From Limnohabitans sp. Bal53 (lineage in GTDB: Bacteria > Pseudomonadota > Gammaproteobacteria > Burkholderiales > Burkholderiaceae_C): DNA of 64,000 nucleotides. Under the pieces are notes generated by a model. That model had not been told where the DNA came from. It worked only from the letters and a program-made list of their open reading frames with translations, and searched no databases. Below, piece by piece: positions 35,367 to 44,402 of the stretch (position 1 is its first letter; each line of letters begins with the position of its first letter). The stretch covers positions 206,975-270,974 of the forward strand of contig NZ_NESH01000006.1 of NCBI RefSeq assembly GCF_003063355.1, written 5' to 3'. The position numbers were made by a program, and so were the translations under genes.

Positions 35367-36818
35367 ATGCCCCGCATCACCCCCGCCGCCGAATTGCAAC
35401 TGATCGAATCCATCGTGGCCGCGCACCCCGGCGGGATCGGCATTGCCGAGATCGAGGCGACCATGGCGCAGCGTCATGGTGGGGCGCTGAACCGCCGCAC
35501 TTTGCAGCGCCGCTTACTCAAACTGATCGATGCGCAGCGGATCGCGTTTGAGGGGCAGAGCATTGCGCTGGTTTACAAGCCGGTGGCGTTGGCTTGGGCG
35601 CAGCTTGCGCGTGGGGACGTCAGTGCCCCTTTGAGCATGGGCGTCGGCGTGGCCGAGGCGGAACCCGATTTGCCGGTTTCGCCCGAAGGCGCCAGCATCC
35701 GTGATCGGGTCCGGCAACCGCTGATGCACCGGCGCCCGGTGGGTTATCGGCGTGAGTTTTTGGAGTCGTATCAGCCGGGTGTGACGTTTTACTTGCCAGC
35801 CGCGCTGCGAAGCCAGCTGCACGAGATGGGCCGCACGCCCGCCCATGAGCGACCCGCAGGCACCTACGCCCGCGACATCTTGAGCCGTTTGTTGGTGGAT
35901 TTGTCGTGGGCTTCATCGCGGCTGGAGGGCAACACCTACAGCCGCCTGGACACGCAAAACCTGATCGAGCATGGTCAGGCCGCGCAGGGCAAGGACGCCA
36001 TCGAAACGCAGATGATCCTGAACCACAAAGCCGCTATCGAGATGCTGATTGAGGACACGGACGAGGACATGAACGAGGTGGGCTTTGATGCCTTCACGTT
36101 CAAAAACTTGCATGCCGTGTTGTCGCAAGACCTGATGCGCGACCCGCAGGCCAGTGGAAGGCTGCGTCGGCGCGTGGTGGAGATTTCGGGCACGGCGTTT
36201 CACCCCGTCGCCATGCCTCAGGTGATTGAGGACTGTTTTGAGCTGTTGCTGAGCAAAGCTGCCGCCATTCCCGATCCGTTTGAGCAGGTGTTTTTCCTCA
36301 TGGTGCAGCTGCCGTATTTGCAGCCGTTTGAAGATGTGAACAAACGCGTGTCGCGCATTGCTGCCAACATGCCGCTGATCCAGCACAAGCTGTGCCCCTT
36401 GTCGTTCATCGACGTGCCCGAGCGGGCTTACATCGAAGGGACTTTGGGCGTGTATGAACTCAACGAGGTCGATTTGTTGCGCGACGTGTTTGTGTGGGCG
36501 TATGAGCGTTCGTGCCAGCGTTATCTGGCCATCACCCAAACCATGGTGGAGCCGAACCCTCTCAAAATCAAATACCGCGAAGCGCTGATTCAGGCCGTGC
36601 AGGCGGTGGTCAAAGGCCTGCAAGCGCCCAGCCCAGACGCGCTGGCTACTGTGGTGGCGGGTATGGGTCTGCCTGCAGCCGATCACGATGCGTTCACCCG
36701 CATGTTGGCCGAGGCGCTGCACCAGTTGCACGAAGGCAGCGTGGCCCGATACCGGCTGCGTCGCTCGGAATACCTGGCTTGGCAGTTGGCTTGCTCGGGT
36801 GGTGACGATCACTTGTAA
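35367..36818 (+). CDS. Fic-family protein with N-terminal HTH and degenerate Fic motif
   Basis: A 483-residue protein. Residues 1-75 look like a winged-helix domain (ELQLIESIVAAHPGGIGIAEIE, RRTLQRRLLKLIDAQRIAFEG). The Fic core spans about 170-400. An inhibitory-helix motif S-S-R-L-E-G-N is near residue 183, as in class II Fic proteins. The catalytic motif, normally HPFxxGNGR, reads QPFEDVNKR at about residue 318, so the catalytic His and both motif glycines are replaced. AMPylation by the standard mechanism is therefore doubtful. Upstream lies a long inverted repeat; no antitoxin gene is adjacent. Confidence 0.82.
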   Translation: MPRITPAAELQLIESIVAAHPGGIGIAEIEATMAQRHGGALNRRTLQRRLLKLIDAQRIAFEGQSIALVYKPVALAWAQLARGDVSAPLSMGVGVAEAEPDLPVSPEGASIRDRVRQPLMHRRPVGYRREFLESYQPGVTFYLPAALRSQLHEMGRTPAHERPAGTYARDILSRLLVDLSWASSRLEGNTYSRLDTQNLIEHGQAAQGKDAIETQMILNHKAAIEMLIEDTDEDMNEVGFDAFTFKNLHAVLSQDLMRDPQASGRLRRRVVEISGTAFHPVAMPQVIEDCFELLLSKAAAIPDPFEQVFFLMVQLPYLQPFEDVNKRVSRIAANMPLIQHKLCPLSFIDVPERAYIEGTLGVYELNEVDLLRDVFVWAYERSCQRYLAITQTMVEPNPLKIKYREALIQAVQAVVKGLQAPSPDALATVVAGMGLPAADHDAFTRMLAEALHQLHEGSVARYRLRRSEYLAWQLACSGGDDHL

Positions 36819-36933
36819 CTTTTTGCCCAGCCGCACCGAACTGTCAGTTCATCAGCGTTATCGTTCACAGTCTTGGGGAGTGCACATCTCGCACCATCCG
36901 CCAAGTGATCGCCCCATCAGGAGTTCCCCTTTC

Positions 36934-39246
36934 ATGCGTCTTAGACAATCTCTTTTGCTGCTGTTGTTGGGCTTGGTCATTGGCGCTTTTGTCGGCTTGG
37001 ACCTGAGTCGCTACCTGAGCTTTGAGCAGCTCAAGGCCAGCCAGGCCAGTTTTGACCAGCTCTATGCACAGCAGCCCGTGATGGTGGCTGCCGTTTACTT
37101 TGGGGTTTACGTCTTGGCCACGGCGTTGTCGATTCCGGGTGCGGTCATCATCACTTTGGGCGGCGGTGCCGTGTTTGGCCTGTGGCAAGGCTTGCTGCTG
37201 GTGTCGTTTGCCTCCACCCTCGGTGCCACTTTGGCTTTTCTGGCTTCACGCTTTGTGCTGCGCGAGTGGGTCGAAGCACGTTTTGGTCAGCGCTTGGCCG
37301 ACATCAATGCAGGCGTGGACAAAGAGGGCGCGTTTTACCTCTTCACTTTGCGCCTGATTCCGGTGGTGCCGTTTTTCCTGATCAACCTGCTCATGGGCCT
37401 GACGCGCATGAAGACCTGGACGTATTACTGGGTGAGCCAGTTGGGCATGCTGGCGGGCACGGCGGTGTATGTGAATGCGGGCACGCAACTGGCGCAGCTG
37501 GACTCGGTGCGGGGCATTTTGAGCCCGGCGTTGTTGGGCAGCTTTGTGCTGCTGGGCATCTTTCCCTTGTTGGCGCGCCGCATCGTGGCGGCTGTGCAAA
37601 AGCGCAAGGTCTACGCCCGCTGGACCAGCGTGCGCCCCAAGAAATTTGACCGCAACCTGATCGTGATCGGCGGAGGCGCGGCAGGTTTGGTGTCGGCCTA
37701 CATTGCGGCCGCCGTCAAAGCCAAAGTCACTTTGATCGAGGCGCACAAGATGGGTGGCGACTGCCTGAACTACGGCTGCGTGCCGAGCAAGGCCTTGATC
37801 AAGAGCGCCAAGCTGGCCCACCAAATGCGGCACGGTGCACAGTACGGCCTGAGCGACACCGCGCCCAGCTTCAGTTTCAAGGCGGTGATGCAGCGTGTGC
37901 ACGACGTGATCAAAGCCATCGAGCCGCACGACAGTGTGGAGCGCTACACCGGCTTGGGTGTGGAGGTGCTGCAGGGTTATGGCAAGTTGGTGAACCCCTG
38001 GACAGTGGAGGTGACGTTGAACGACGGCCAGGTGCAGCGCCTGACTGCGCGCAGCATCGTGATTGCGGCGGGCGCACGCCCTATGGTGCCGCCTTTGCCG
38101 GGCCTCGATGACGTGGGCTATGTCACCAGCGACACGCTGTGGGACGAGTTTGCCAAGCTCGACGAGATTCCGAAGCGCATCGTGGTGCTGGGCGGCGGGC
38201 CAATTGGCTGCGAGCTGTCGCAAAGCTTCGCCCGCCTCGGTGCACAGGTCACGCAGGTCGAGATGGGCGAACGCATCATGGTGCGCGAGGACGAAGAGGT
38301 GTCTGCGTTGGCGCGCGACGCGCTGCAGGCCGACGGCGTGCTGGTGCTCACCGGACACAAGGCGCTGCGCTGCGAATGGCGGCCCACCCCCACTGCGAAC
38401 GAAGCGAAGCAGTCCATGGATCGCCACGCTTCGCTCGCGATGACAGGAGACATGTTGCTTGCGATGCAGGGAGGCAAGTTGCCTGTGATGACAGGAGACA
38501 AGTTGTCTGCGATGACAGAGGATGAGTCGCCCCCGATGACCAAATACCTGATCGTCGAGCACGGAGGTCAAGAGCGCGCCATTCCATTTGATGCGCTGGT
38601 CTGCGCTGTGGGCCGTGTGGCCCGTCTGCAAGGTTATGGCCTCGAAGACATTGGGGTGCCCACGCACCGCACCGTCGAGACCAATGAGTATTTGCAAACG
38701 CTCTACCCCAATATCTTCGCGGCAGGCGATGTGGCTGGGCCTTACCAGTTCACGCACACGGCCGCGCACCAAGCTTGGTATGCGGCAGTCAACGCGCTGT
38801 TTGGTGATTTCAAATCCTTCAAGGTCGACTACCGCGTGATCCCCTGGGCCACCTTCATCGACCCCGAGGTGGCGCGTGTGGGCCTGAACGAACAAGAGGC
38901 GCAAGCCCAAGGCATCGCTTACGAGGTGACGAAGTACGGCATCGACGACTTGGACCGGGCGATTGCCGACAGTGAGGCGCACGGCTTTGTGAAAGTGCTC
39001 ACCGTGCCGGGCAAAGACCGCATTTTGGGTGTCACCATCGTGGGCTCGCACGCGGGCGATCTGCTGGCCGAATACGTGCTGGCCATGAAGCATGGCCTGG
39101 GCTTGAACAAGATTTTGGGCACCATCCACACTTACCCGACCATGGCCGAGGCCAACAAGTACGCCGCCGGTGAATGGAAGCGTGCCCATGCACCGCAAAA
39201 GTTGCTGGCTTGGGTGAAGAAGTTCCACGATTGGCGGCGTGGATGA
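36934..39246 (+). CDS. TVP38/TMEM64 membrane domain fused to FAD pyridine nucleotide-disulfide oxidoreductase
   Basis: A 770-residue fusion. Residues 1-215 form a DedA/TVP38-type membrane domain (VITLGGGAVFGLWQGL, FTLRLIPVVPFFLINLLMGLT). From about 237 a mercuric/dihydrolipoamide-reductase-like enzyme begins: GGGAAGLVSAYIAA, redox pair Cys277/Cys282 in GGDCLNYGCVPSK, NAD motif VLGGGPIGCELSQSF, FAD motif FAAGDVAGPYQ, and the dimer-interface GTIHTYPTMAEANK. Residues about 486-533 are an insertion encoded by repeats. Similar fusions occur in proteobacteria and cyanobacteria; a membrane-linked electron or redox transport role is inferred. CAGGAG lies upstream. Confidence 0.88.
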   Translation: MRLRQSLLLLLLGLVIGAFVGLDLSRYLSFEQLKASQASFDQLYAQQPVMVAAVYFGVYVLATALSIPGAVIITLGGGAVFGLWQGLLLVSFASTLGATLAFLASRFVLREWVEARFGQRLADINAGVDKEGAFYLFTLRLIPVVPFFLINLLMGLTRMKTWTYYWVSQLGMLAGTAVYVNAGTQLAQLDSVRGILSPALLGSFVLLGIFPLLARRIVAAVQKRKVYARWTSVRPKKFDRNLIVIGGGAAGLVSAYIAAAVKAKVTLIEAHKMGGDCLNYGCVPSKALIKSAKLAHQMRHGAQYGLSDTAPSFSFKAVMQRVHDVIKAIEPHDSVERYTGLGVEVLQGYGKLVNPWTVEVTLNDGQVQRLTARSIVIAAGARPMVPPLPGLDDVGYVTSDTLWDEFAKLDEIPKRIVVLGGGPIGCELSQSFARLGAQVTQVEMGERIMVREDEEVSALARDALQADGVLVLTGHKALRCEWRPTPTANEAKQSMDRHASLAMTGDMLLAMQGGKLPVMTGDKLSAMTEDESPPMTKYLIVEHGGQERAIPFDALVCAVGRVARLQGYGLEDIGVPTHRTVETNEYLQTLYPNIFAAGDVAGPYQFTHTAAHQAWYAAVNALFGDFKSFKVDYRVIPWATFIDPEVARVGLNEQEAQAQGIAYEVTKYGIDDLDRAIADSEAHGFVKVLTVPGKDRILGVTIVGSHAGDLLAEYVLAMKHGLGLNKILGTIHTYPTMAEANKYAAGEWKRAHAPQKLLAWVKKFHDWRRG
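38391..38444. repeat. Inverted pair of REP-like repeats inside the TVP38-oxidoreductase CDS
   Basis: Left unit 38391-38415 (CACTGCGAACGAAGCGAAGC, AGTCC) and right unit 38418-38444 (GATCGCCACGCTTCGCTCGC, GATGAC) form a nearly continuous inverted pair. The right unit matches the repeat at 8561-8586 at 25 of 26 bases. Frame is kept. Confidence 0.78.
38437..38532 (+). repeat. In-frame 24-bp tandem repeat, four units
   Basis: Units begin at 38437, 38461, 38485 and 38509, each 24 bp, with GCGATGACAGGAGACA-like starts; a fifth partial start (CCGATGAC) follows. Each encodes eight residues of the pattern AMTGDxLx. Units 2 and 3 hold small palindromes (GGCAAGTTGCC, AGACAAGTTGTCT). The array begins within the 3' end of the adjoining REP-like unit, as though grown from it. 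Confidence 0.8.
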
Positions 39247-39998
39247 TTCATTTGTTGAAACCTGTTCCTGCGCTGCTGGCGCTGGGCATGGCCTGCGCTA
39301 CAGCTTTCGCCACTGCGCAAAGCCTGTCGCCTTTGGTGCCCGCCGATGGTGCAGCCGCCAGTACTTGGCGCTTTGTGGGCTTTCCCAAGTCCAAGGCCGA
39401 CATTCCCGCCACCCGCTTCGAGTTGGCCGAGGTGCAAGGCGAGCGGGCCCTTAAGGTCAGCACCCGCGCTTCGTATGGCACCTGGGTGCACGACCTGCCC
39501 AAAGCCGAGCCGGGTCGCCTGCAATGGCGCTGGCGTCTGGACCAGCCACTCACGGGTGGGCAAGTTGTGGCCGACATTTTGACCAAAGCCGGTGACGATG
39601 CGGCGCTCAAGGTTTGCGTGATGTTTGACCACCCGCTGGACCAGGTGCCTTTTGTAGAGCGCACCTTGTTGCGCATTGCCAGAAGCGTGAGCGGCGAAGA
39701 CTTGCCTGCGGCTACGCTTTGTTATGTGTGGGACAGCGTGCATGCAGCGGGCCTGCAAGCGGCCAACCCCTACACAAAACGGGTGCGCTTCATCACTTTG
39801 CAAGGCAAGGGTGCGCCCCTGGCCCAATGGCAAGCCGAAACCCGCGATGTGGCTGCTGACTTTGCGAAATGGTTTGCCGAGGAGTTGCCAGCAGGCGCTG
39901 CCGCGCCCAAAGTGCTTGCGGTGCTGATTGGAGCGGACAGCGACAACACGGGTGCTCAGAGTGTGGGTTGGGTCAAAGGCATCGATTGGGTGCGCTGA
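39243..39998 (+). CDS. DUF3047 family exported protein
   Basis: A 251-residue protein with a signal peptide (ALLALGMACATAFATAQS) and a DUF3047 body: TRFELAEVQGERALKVSTRASYGTWVHDL, LQWRWRLDQPL, VCVMFDHPLDQVPFVERTLLRIAR, AVLIGADSDNTGAQSVGWVKGIDW. The family is periplasmic, of unknown function, and may bind carbohydrate or lipid. The start overlaps the fusion gene stop (ATGA), so the two are coupled. Confidence 0.82.
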   Translation: MIHLLKPVPALLALGMACATAFATAQSLSPLVPADGAAASTWRFVGFPKSKADIPATRFELAEVQGERALKVSTRASYGTWVHDLPKAEPGRLQWRWRLDQPLTGGQVVADILTKAGDDAALKVCVMFDHPLDQVPFVERTLLRIARSVSGEDLPAATLCYVWDSVHAAGLQAANPYTKRVRFITLQGKGAPLAQWQAETRDVAADFAKWFAEELPAGAAAPKVLAVLIGADSDNTGAQSVGWVKGIDWVR

Positions 39999-40135
39999 AA
40001 ACATGGCCCTCTTGGGGGGCTGGTCATGCCGCTCGATCGCAATGGGTTCATTCATCTGGATGTGAAAAAGGCTGAGTCTGCAGCGATGTGTATGTTGCGG
40101 GCAGCAGCATAGGTCGTGAGACGGATAATTCGGGG

Positions 40136-40987
40136 ATGATTGACCGACTCAAGCTTTACCTGGACCTGATTCGCTGGAACCGACCTGCCGGCTGGCTGTT
40201 GTTGTTGTGGCCCACTTTGTCGGCTTTGTGGGTGGCGGCTGACGGCTTCCCGGGCTGGCATTTGGTGGCGGTGTTCACGTTGGGCACCATCCTCATGCGC
40301 AGCGCGGGTTGTTGCGTCAACGATGTGGCCGATCGCGAGTTTGACAAACACGTCAAGCGCACGGCCCAGCGCCCTGTGACCAGCGGGCGTTTGGGCGTCA
40401 AAGAGGCCTTGCTTTTGGGGGTGGTCTTGGCGCTGTGGGCTTTTGTGTTGGTGCTCAGTACCAACCGCGTGACGGTCGCTTGGTCGTTTGCAGCTTTGGC
40501 CGTGACCTTGGCTTACCCCTATGCCAAACGTTTTGTGTCCATGCCCCAGGCGGTGTTGGGGGTGGCCTTCAGTTTTGGAATTCCGATGGCTTTTGCGGCG
40601 GTCCAAAGCGAAGTTCCACTGCTCGCTTGGGGTCTACTGATGGGCAATTTGTTTTGGGTGTTGGCGTATGACACCGAGTACGCGATGGTGGACCGCGACG
40701 ATGATCTGAAGATCGGCATGAAAACCTCTGCCATTACGCTGGGTCAATGGGATGTGGCGGCCATTGCGGGTTTCTATGCGGCCTTTTTGACCATATGGGC
40801 GCTGCTGCTGGACGCGCCCGAGGGCAGCGCTTGGCTGTGGGTGGGTTTGGCTGGTGCGGCCGCCCAGGCGGTGTGGCATGTGTGGTTGATCAAGGACCGC
40901 AGCCGAGAGGGCTGCTTCAAAGCTTTCAGGTTGAACCACTGGGTAGGCTTTAGCGTGTTTCTGGGTTTGGTCCTGTCTCATACCTGA
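40136..40987 (+). CDS. ubiA: 4-hydroxybenzoate octaprenyltransferase
   Basis: A 283-residue membrane prenyltransferase of ubiquinone synthesis. The two Asp-rich motifs are [19 protein letters not shown] and [21 protein letters not shown]; about nine membrane helices. The start was chosen at [20 protein letters not shown], matching the family; an upstream ATG at 40088 adds an atypical stretch. The 137-bp gap before it shows no recognised element. Confidence 0.94.
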   Translation: MIDRLKLYLDLIRWNRPAGWLLLLWPTLSALWVAADGFPGWHLVAVFTLGTILMRSAGCCVNDVADREFDKHVKRTAQRPVTSGRLGVKEALLLGVVLALWAFVLVLSTNRVTVAWSFAALAVTLAYPYAKRFVSMPQAVLGVAFSFGIPMAFAAVQSEVPLLAWGLLMGNLFWVLAYDTEYAMVDRDDDLKIGMKTSAITLGQWDVAAIAGFYAAFLTIWALLLDAPEGSAWLWVGLAGAAAQAVWHVWLIKDRSREGCFKAFRLNHWVGFSVFLGLVLSHT

Positions 40988-41020
40988 TGTCCAAAGCCCC
41001 TGGCGGGTGTTGACCCGCGT

Positions 41021-41845
41021 TCAGGCCTTGCCGAATTCGTCACCCAACTCGCGCGCCCGTCGCTCGGCCGCTTGCATGGCCGTGACAAAAGCGGGCTTGA
41101 TACCGGCAGCCTCCATCGCGGTGAGGGCCGCATAGGTGGTGCCGCCTTTGGAGGTGACACGCTGGCGCAACACCGCAGGCGATTCGGTGGAAGCCGCAGC
41201 CAGGCTGGCTGCACCCGCAAACGTGGCCACCGCCAGCTGATAGGCCTGCTCGGCACTCAGGCCCATGCCCTGGCCCGCTTCGGTCATGGCTTCAAGGAAA
41301 TAAAACACATAGGCCGGACCGGACCCCGACAAGGCGGTCACCGCGTCCAGCTGCGACTCCTGCTGCACCCAGATGAATTGTCCGGTGGTGCCAATGACTT
41401 GTTCTACCAGCGTCTGGTCTGCCGGAGTGACAGATGGGCAGGCAAACAAGCCGGTGATGCCTTGGCCCACAAGAGCCGGGGTGTTGGGCATGCAGCGCAC
41501 CACCCGATCGGTGCCGACCCAGCGCGCAATGCTGTCGGTGCGTATGCCTGCGGCCACCGACAGGTGCAAGGCGGCGCGGGTGTGGGCCATGACCGGCGCA
41601 GCCGCTTCGCTGAAGATTTGTGGTTTGACCGCCCAGACCACCAAGTCAGCCCGGGCCAGGGCTGGGCCTGCGACGGGCAAGGCGGTGATGCCGAAGTCCT
41701 TGTGCAGTTTGGCGGCGGTATCGGCAAAGGGTTCGACCACGGTGAATTGATCGGGCCGCATACCTTGACGGATCAAACCGCCAATGATGGCGCTGGCCAT
41801 GTTGCCGCCGCCGATGAAGGCCATGTGGTGTGCAAAAGTCGTCAT
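41021..41845 (-). CDS. proC: Pyrroline-5-carboxylate reductase
   Basis: A 274-residue NADPH-dependent enzyme making proline. N-terminal AFIGGGNMASAIIGGL is the nucleotide-binding motif, VVWAVKPQ and MPNTPALVGQG are conserved, and the C-terminal signature lies around TALSGSGPAYVFYFLEAM and RQRVTSKGGTT. It is convergent with ubiA and divergent from glpK. Confidence 0.95.
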   Translation of the reverse strand: MTTFAHHMAFIGGGNMASAIIGGLIRQGMRPDQFTVVEPFADTAAKLHKDFGITALPVAGPALARADLVVWAVKPQIFSEAAAPVMAHTRAALHLSVAAGIRTDSIARWVGTDRVVRCMPNTPALVGQGITGLFACPSVTPADQTLVEQVIGTTGQFIWVQQESQLDAVTALSGSGPAYVFYFLEAMTEAGQGMGLSAEQAYQLAVATFAGAASLAAASTESPAVLRQRVTSKGGTTYAALTAMEAAGIKPAFVTAMQAAERRARELGDEFGKA

Positions 41846-41866
41846 GGTGCCAAGTCTCGCTGGTGT

Positions 41867-41907
41867 CTTTGTACAAAGGTCAATCGGGGAATTGTCGCTG
41901 TTTGTAC
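41867..41907. promoter_or_regulatory. proC/glpK divergent region with CTTTGTACAAAG palindrome
   Basis: A perfect 12-bp palindrome CTTTGTACAAAG (41867-41878) is followed by a further half site TTTGTAC at 41901-41907. TAATCT at 41922-41927 could serve as a -10, but would put the transcript start past ATG 41929, favouring the in-frame ATG at 41944 for glpK. The regulator is unknown. Confidence 0.4.
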
Positions 41908-41928
41908 TGGCTGCTTTGAGCTAATCTT

Positions 41929-43437
41929 ATGCACATGGACTTCATGCTTTCAATTGACCAAGGCACCACCAGCTCACGCGCCGTGGTGTTTGACCGAGCC
42001 GGCCAGGTGGTGGCCATGGCACATCGCGAATTTACCCAGCATTTCCCACGCCCGGGGTGGGTCGAACACGATGCCACCGAAATTTGGCAAACACAGCTGG
42101 CTGTGCTGCGCGAGGTGCTGGGACGGGCGTGCATCACCGCTCAACAGATTCGTGCCATGGGCATCACCAACCAGCGCGAAACCACCGTGCTGTGGGATCG
42201 CCAAACGGGGCAGCCCGTAGCCCCAGCCATCGTCTGGCAGGATAGGCGCACTGCCGGATTGTGCGAGCAATTGCGAGCGGCAGGCCACGCCGAAACCATC
42301 GCCGCCAAAACCGGATTGGTACTCGATGCCTATTTTTCGGGCACCAAGCTGGCCTGGTTGCTGGACCATGTACCCGGCGTAAGAGCGCGGGCCGAACGGG
42401 GCGAATTGGCCTTTGGCACGGTGGACAGTTGGTTGCTGTGGCAGTTGACAGGCGGACGGGTGCATGCCACCGAGCCCAGCAACGCCTCTCGGACCCTGCT
42501 TTTCAACCTGAAAACCGGGACCTGGGACGACGACATGCTGGCGTTGCTGAACATTCCATCCGCTGTGTTGCCCCGAATCTTGCCCTCTTGCGGCCAAATG
42601 GCCGAGACGGATGCGCACCTGCTGGGCGCCAGTGTGCCGATTGCAGGGTGGGCAGGGGACCAACAGGCTGCCCTGTTCGGTCAGGCCTGCTTTGCTCCGG
42701 GAATGGCCAAAAACACCTATGGCACGGGCTGCTTCATGCTCATGAACACGGGCGACCAACCCGTAGCCAGTCAGCACCAATTGCTCAGCACCGTCGCCTG
42801 GCAAGGCCCGGGCGCAGCACAACGCCCCATGGCCTATGCCTTGGAAGGATCGGTTTTCATGGCCGGCGCCACAGTGCAGTGGTTGCGAGACGGATTGCAG
42901 ATCATTGACAGCGCGGCCCAGGTTGAAGCTTTGGCTGGCAGCGTGCAGGACACCGGGGACGTGTTTTTGGTGCCCGCTTTTGCCGGTTTGGGCACGCCTG
43001 ACTGGGATGCTCAGGCCAGAGGCACCCTGGTAGGCATGACACGGGGGACGGGGCGGGCGCACATAGCCCGGGCGGCATTGGAGGCCATTGCTTTGCAGAC
43101 CGCCGACGTCTTTCGGGCCATGAGCGCTGACAGTGGATTGGCACTGACTGAACTGAGGGTGGACGGTGGTGCCAGCAAAAACGACCTGTTGATGCAGATT
43201 CAGGCCAATGTGCTGGGCGTGCCAGTGGTACGAAGCCGTATCACGGAGACCACTGCGCTCGGGGTCGCATATCTGGCTGGGTTGGCCACCGGCTATTGGT
43301 CAGGTGCAGAGGAGCTGTCAGCACAATGGCAAGAAGAGCGGAGATTTGTTCCGCAATGGAAAGAACCTACAAGAGCCGCCCATGTGGCGCGCTGGCGAGA
43401 AGCAGTCACCCGGTCTCGCGCTTGGGCGCGCAGTTGA
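41929..43437 (+). CDS. glpK: Glycerol kinase
   Basis: A 502-residue FGGY-family kinase converting glycerol to glycerol 3-phosphate. The ATP-binding [16 protein letters not shown] is at the N-terminus; [50 protein letters not shown] and [19 protein letters not shown] are family signatures. No glpF or glpD is nearby, so it is a stand-alone locus. ATG 41944 is a possible true start. Confidence 0.95.
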   Translation: MHMDFMLSIDQGTTSSRAVVFDRAGQVVAMAHREFTQHFPRPGWVEHDATEIWQTQLAVLREVLGRACITAQQIRAMGITNQRETTVLWDRQTGQPVAPAIVWQDRRTAGLCEQLRAAGHAETIAAKTGLVLDAYFSGTKLAWLLDHVPGVRARAERGELAFGTVDSWLLWQLTGGRVHATEPSNASRTLLFNLKTGTWDDDMLALLNIPSAVLPRILPSCGQMAETDAHLLGASVPIAGWAGDQQAALFGQACFAPGMAKNTYGTGCFMLMNTGDQPVASQHQLLSTVAWQGPGAAQRPMAYALEGSVFMAGATVQWLRDGLQIIDSAAQVEALAGSVQDTGDVFLVPAFAGLGTPDWDAQARGTLVGMTRGTGRAHIARAALEAIALQTADVFRAMSADSGLALTELRVDGGASKNDLLMQIQANVLGVPVVRSRITETTALGVAYLAGLATGYWSGAEELSAQWQEERRFVPQWKEPTRAAHVARWREAVTRSRAWARS

Positions 43438-43527
43438 AGCCCCCACACGGCATCGCCACGCGCAGAGCAAAAAGAGGCCACAAATGGCGCCATGTGGTGA
43501 AGAAAGACAAAAAAATTCAAAAACGGA

Positions 43528-43556
43528 TTGCACAAGGCATTTTTTACAGGCATAAT
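43528..43556 (+). promoter_or_regulatory. Promoter of the spc ribosomal protein operon
   Basis: TTGCAC (43528-43533), a 17-bp spacer and CATAAT (43551-43556) make a near-consensus sigma-70 promoter about 150 bp before rplN. Between it and rplN are two hairpins: CGCCTT-GCAA-AAGGCG (43566-43581) and CACAGCAA / TTGCTGTG (43604-43624). They form a structured leader that may carry ribosomal-protein feedback control. Confidence 0.75.
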
Positions 43557-43703
43557 CGTGGGCTTCGCCTTGCAAAAGGCGCAGGTATCTGCCCAAACTG
43601 AAGCACAGCAAGTGGTTTGCTGTGTGAATGACGGGTCCAAGACTGATTCTTATTTGTTGGCTTTTGGGCTTGCAGATAAAGAATACAAGTTGGGAACAAA
43701 GAA

Positions 43704-44072
43704 ATGATCCAGACAGAAACTCGGTTGGATGTGGCCGACAACACCGGCGCTAAGTCCGTGCTGTGCATCAAGGTGCTCGGCGGGTCCAAGCGTCGCTATG
43801 CAAGTGTTGGCGACATCATCAAAGTGAGCATCAAAGAAGCCGCCCCACGTGGTCGCGTCAAAAAAGGCGAGATCTACAGCGCTGTGGTGGTACGCACTGC
43901 CAAAGGCATTCGCCGTGGCGATGGCTCGCTCATCAAATTCGATGGCAACGCCGCTGTGTTGCTGAACGCCAAGTTGGAGCCTATCGGCACCCGCATCTTC
44001 GGCCCGGTCACGCGTGAACTGCGTACCGAGAAGTTCATGAAGATCGTGTCCTTGGCCCCTGAAGTACTGTAA
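43704..44072 (+). CDS. rplN: 50S ribosomal protein L14
   Basis: A 122-residue ribosomal protein starting [37 protein letters not shown], contacting 16S h14 across the subunit interface. It is the first gene of this block: rpsQ and the rest of the S10 operon are not upstream, glpK is. Near-complete identity to the family pattern makes the call certain. Confidence 0.98.
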   Translation: MIQTETRLDVADNTGAKSVLCIKVLGGSKRRYASVGDIIKVSIKEAAPRGRVKKGEIYSAVVVRTAKGIRRGDGSLIKFDGNAAVLLNAKLEPIGTRIFGPVTRELRTEKFMKIVSLAPEVL

Positions 44073-44081
44073 GGACGCGCC

Positions 44082-44402
44082 ATGAACAAGATTCGCACAG
44101 GCGACGAGATCATCGTCATCACAGGTCGTGACAAGGGCAAGCGCGGCAAAGTGTCGTCGCGCGCCAGCGACTCGCACCTGCTGATTGACGGCATCAACAT
44201 CGTCAAAAAACACGCCAAGCCAAACCCCATGAAGGGCACAACTGGCGGCATCATCGAAAAGGCCATGCCGATTCACCAATCCAATGTGGCGATTTTCAAC
44301 GCTGCAACTGGCAAGGCTGATCGCGTGGGCATCAAGTTGCAGGCTGACGGCAAACGCGTTCGCGTTTACAAGTCCAGCGGCGAAGAAATCAAGGTGGCAT
44401 GA
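44082..44402 (+). CDS. rplX: 50S ribosomal protein L24
   Basis: A 106-residue protein with the KOW motif ([21 protein letters not shown]); an early assembly initiator of the 50S subunit. It starts nine bases after rplN, and its stop overlaps the rplE start. Confidence 0.98.
   Translation: MNKIRTGDEIIVITGRDKGKRGKVSSRASDSHLLIDGINIVKKHAKPNPMKGTTGGIIEKAMPIHQSNVAIFNAATGKADRVGIKLQADGKRVRVYKSSGEEIKVA

Noticed and set aside
34001..36818. Complete mobile integron, transposon or phage island
   Set aside because: No integrase, transposase, attI or target-site duplication can be seen; only a single attC-like site and cassette gene are supported.
36934..39246. Calling the fused oxidoreductase mercuric reductase (merA)
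   Set aside because: The CxxxxC pair is shared by the whole disulfide reductase family; there is no N-terminal heavy-metal domain, no C-terminal vicinal Cys pair and no mer genes nearby.
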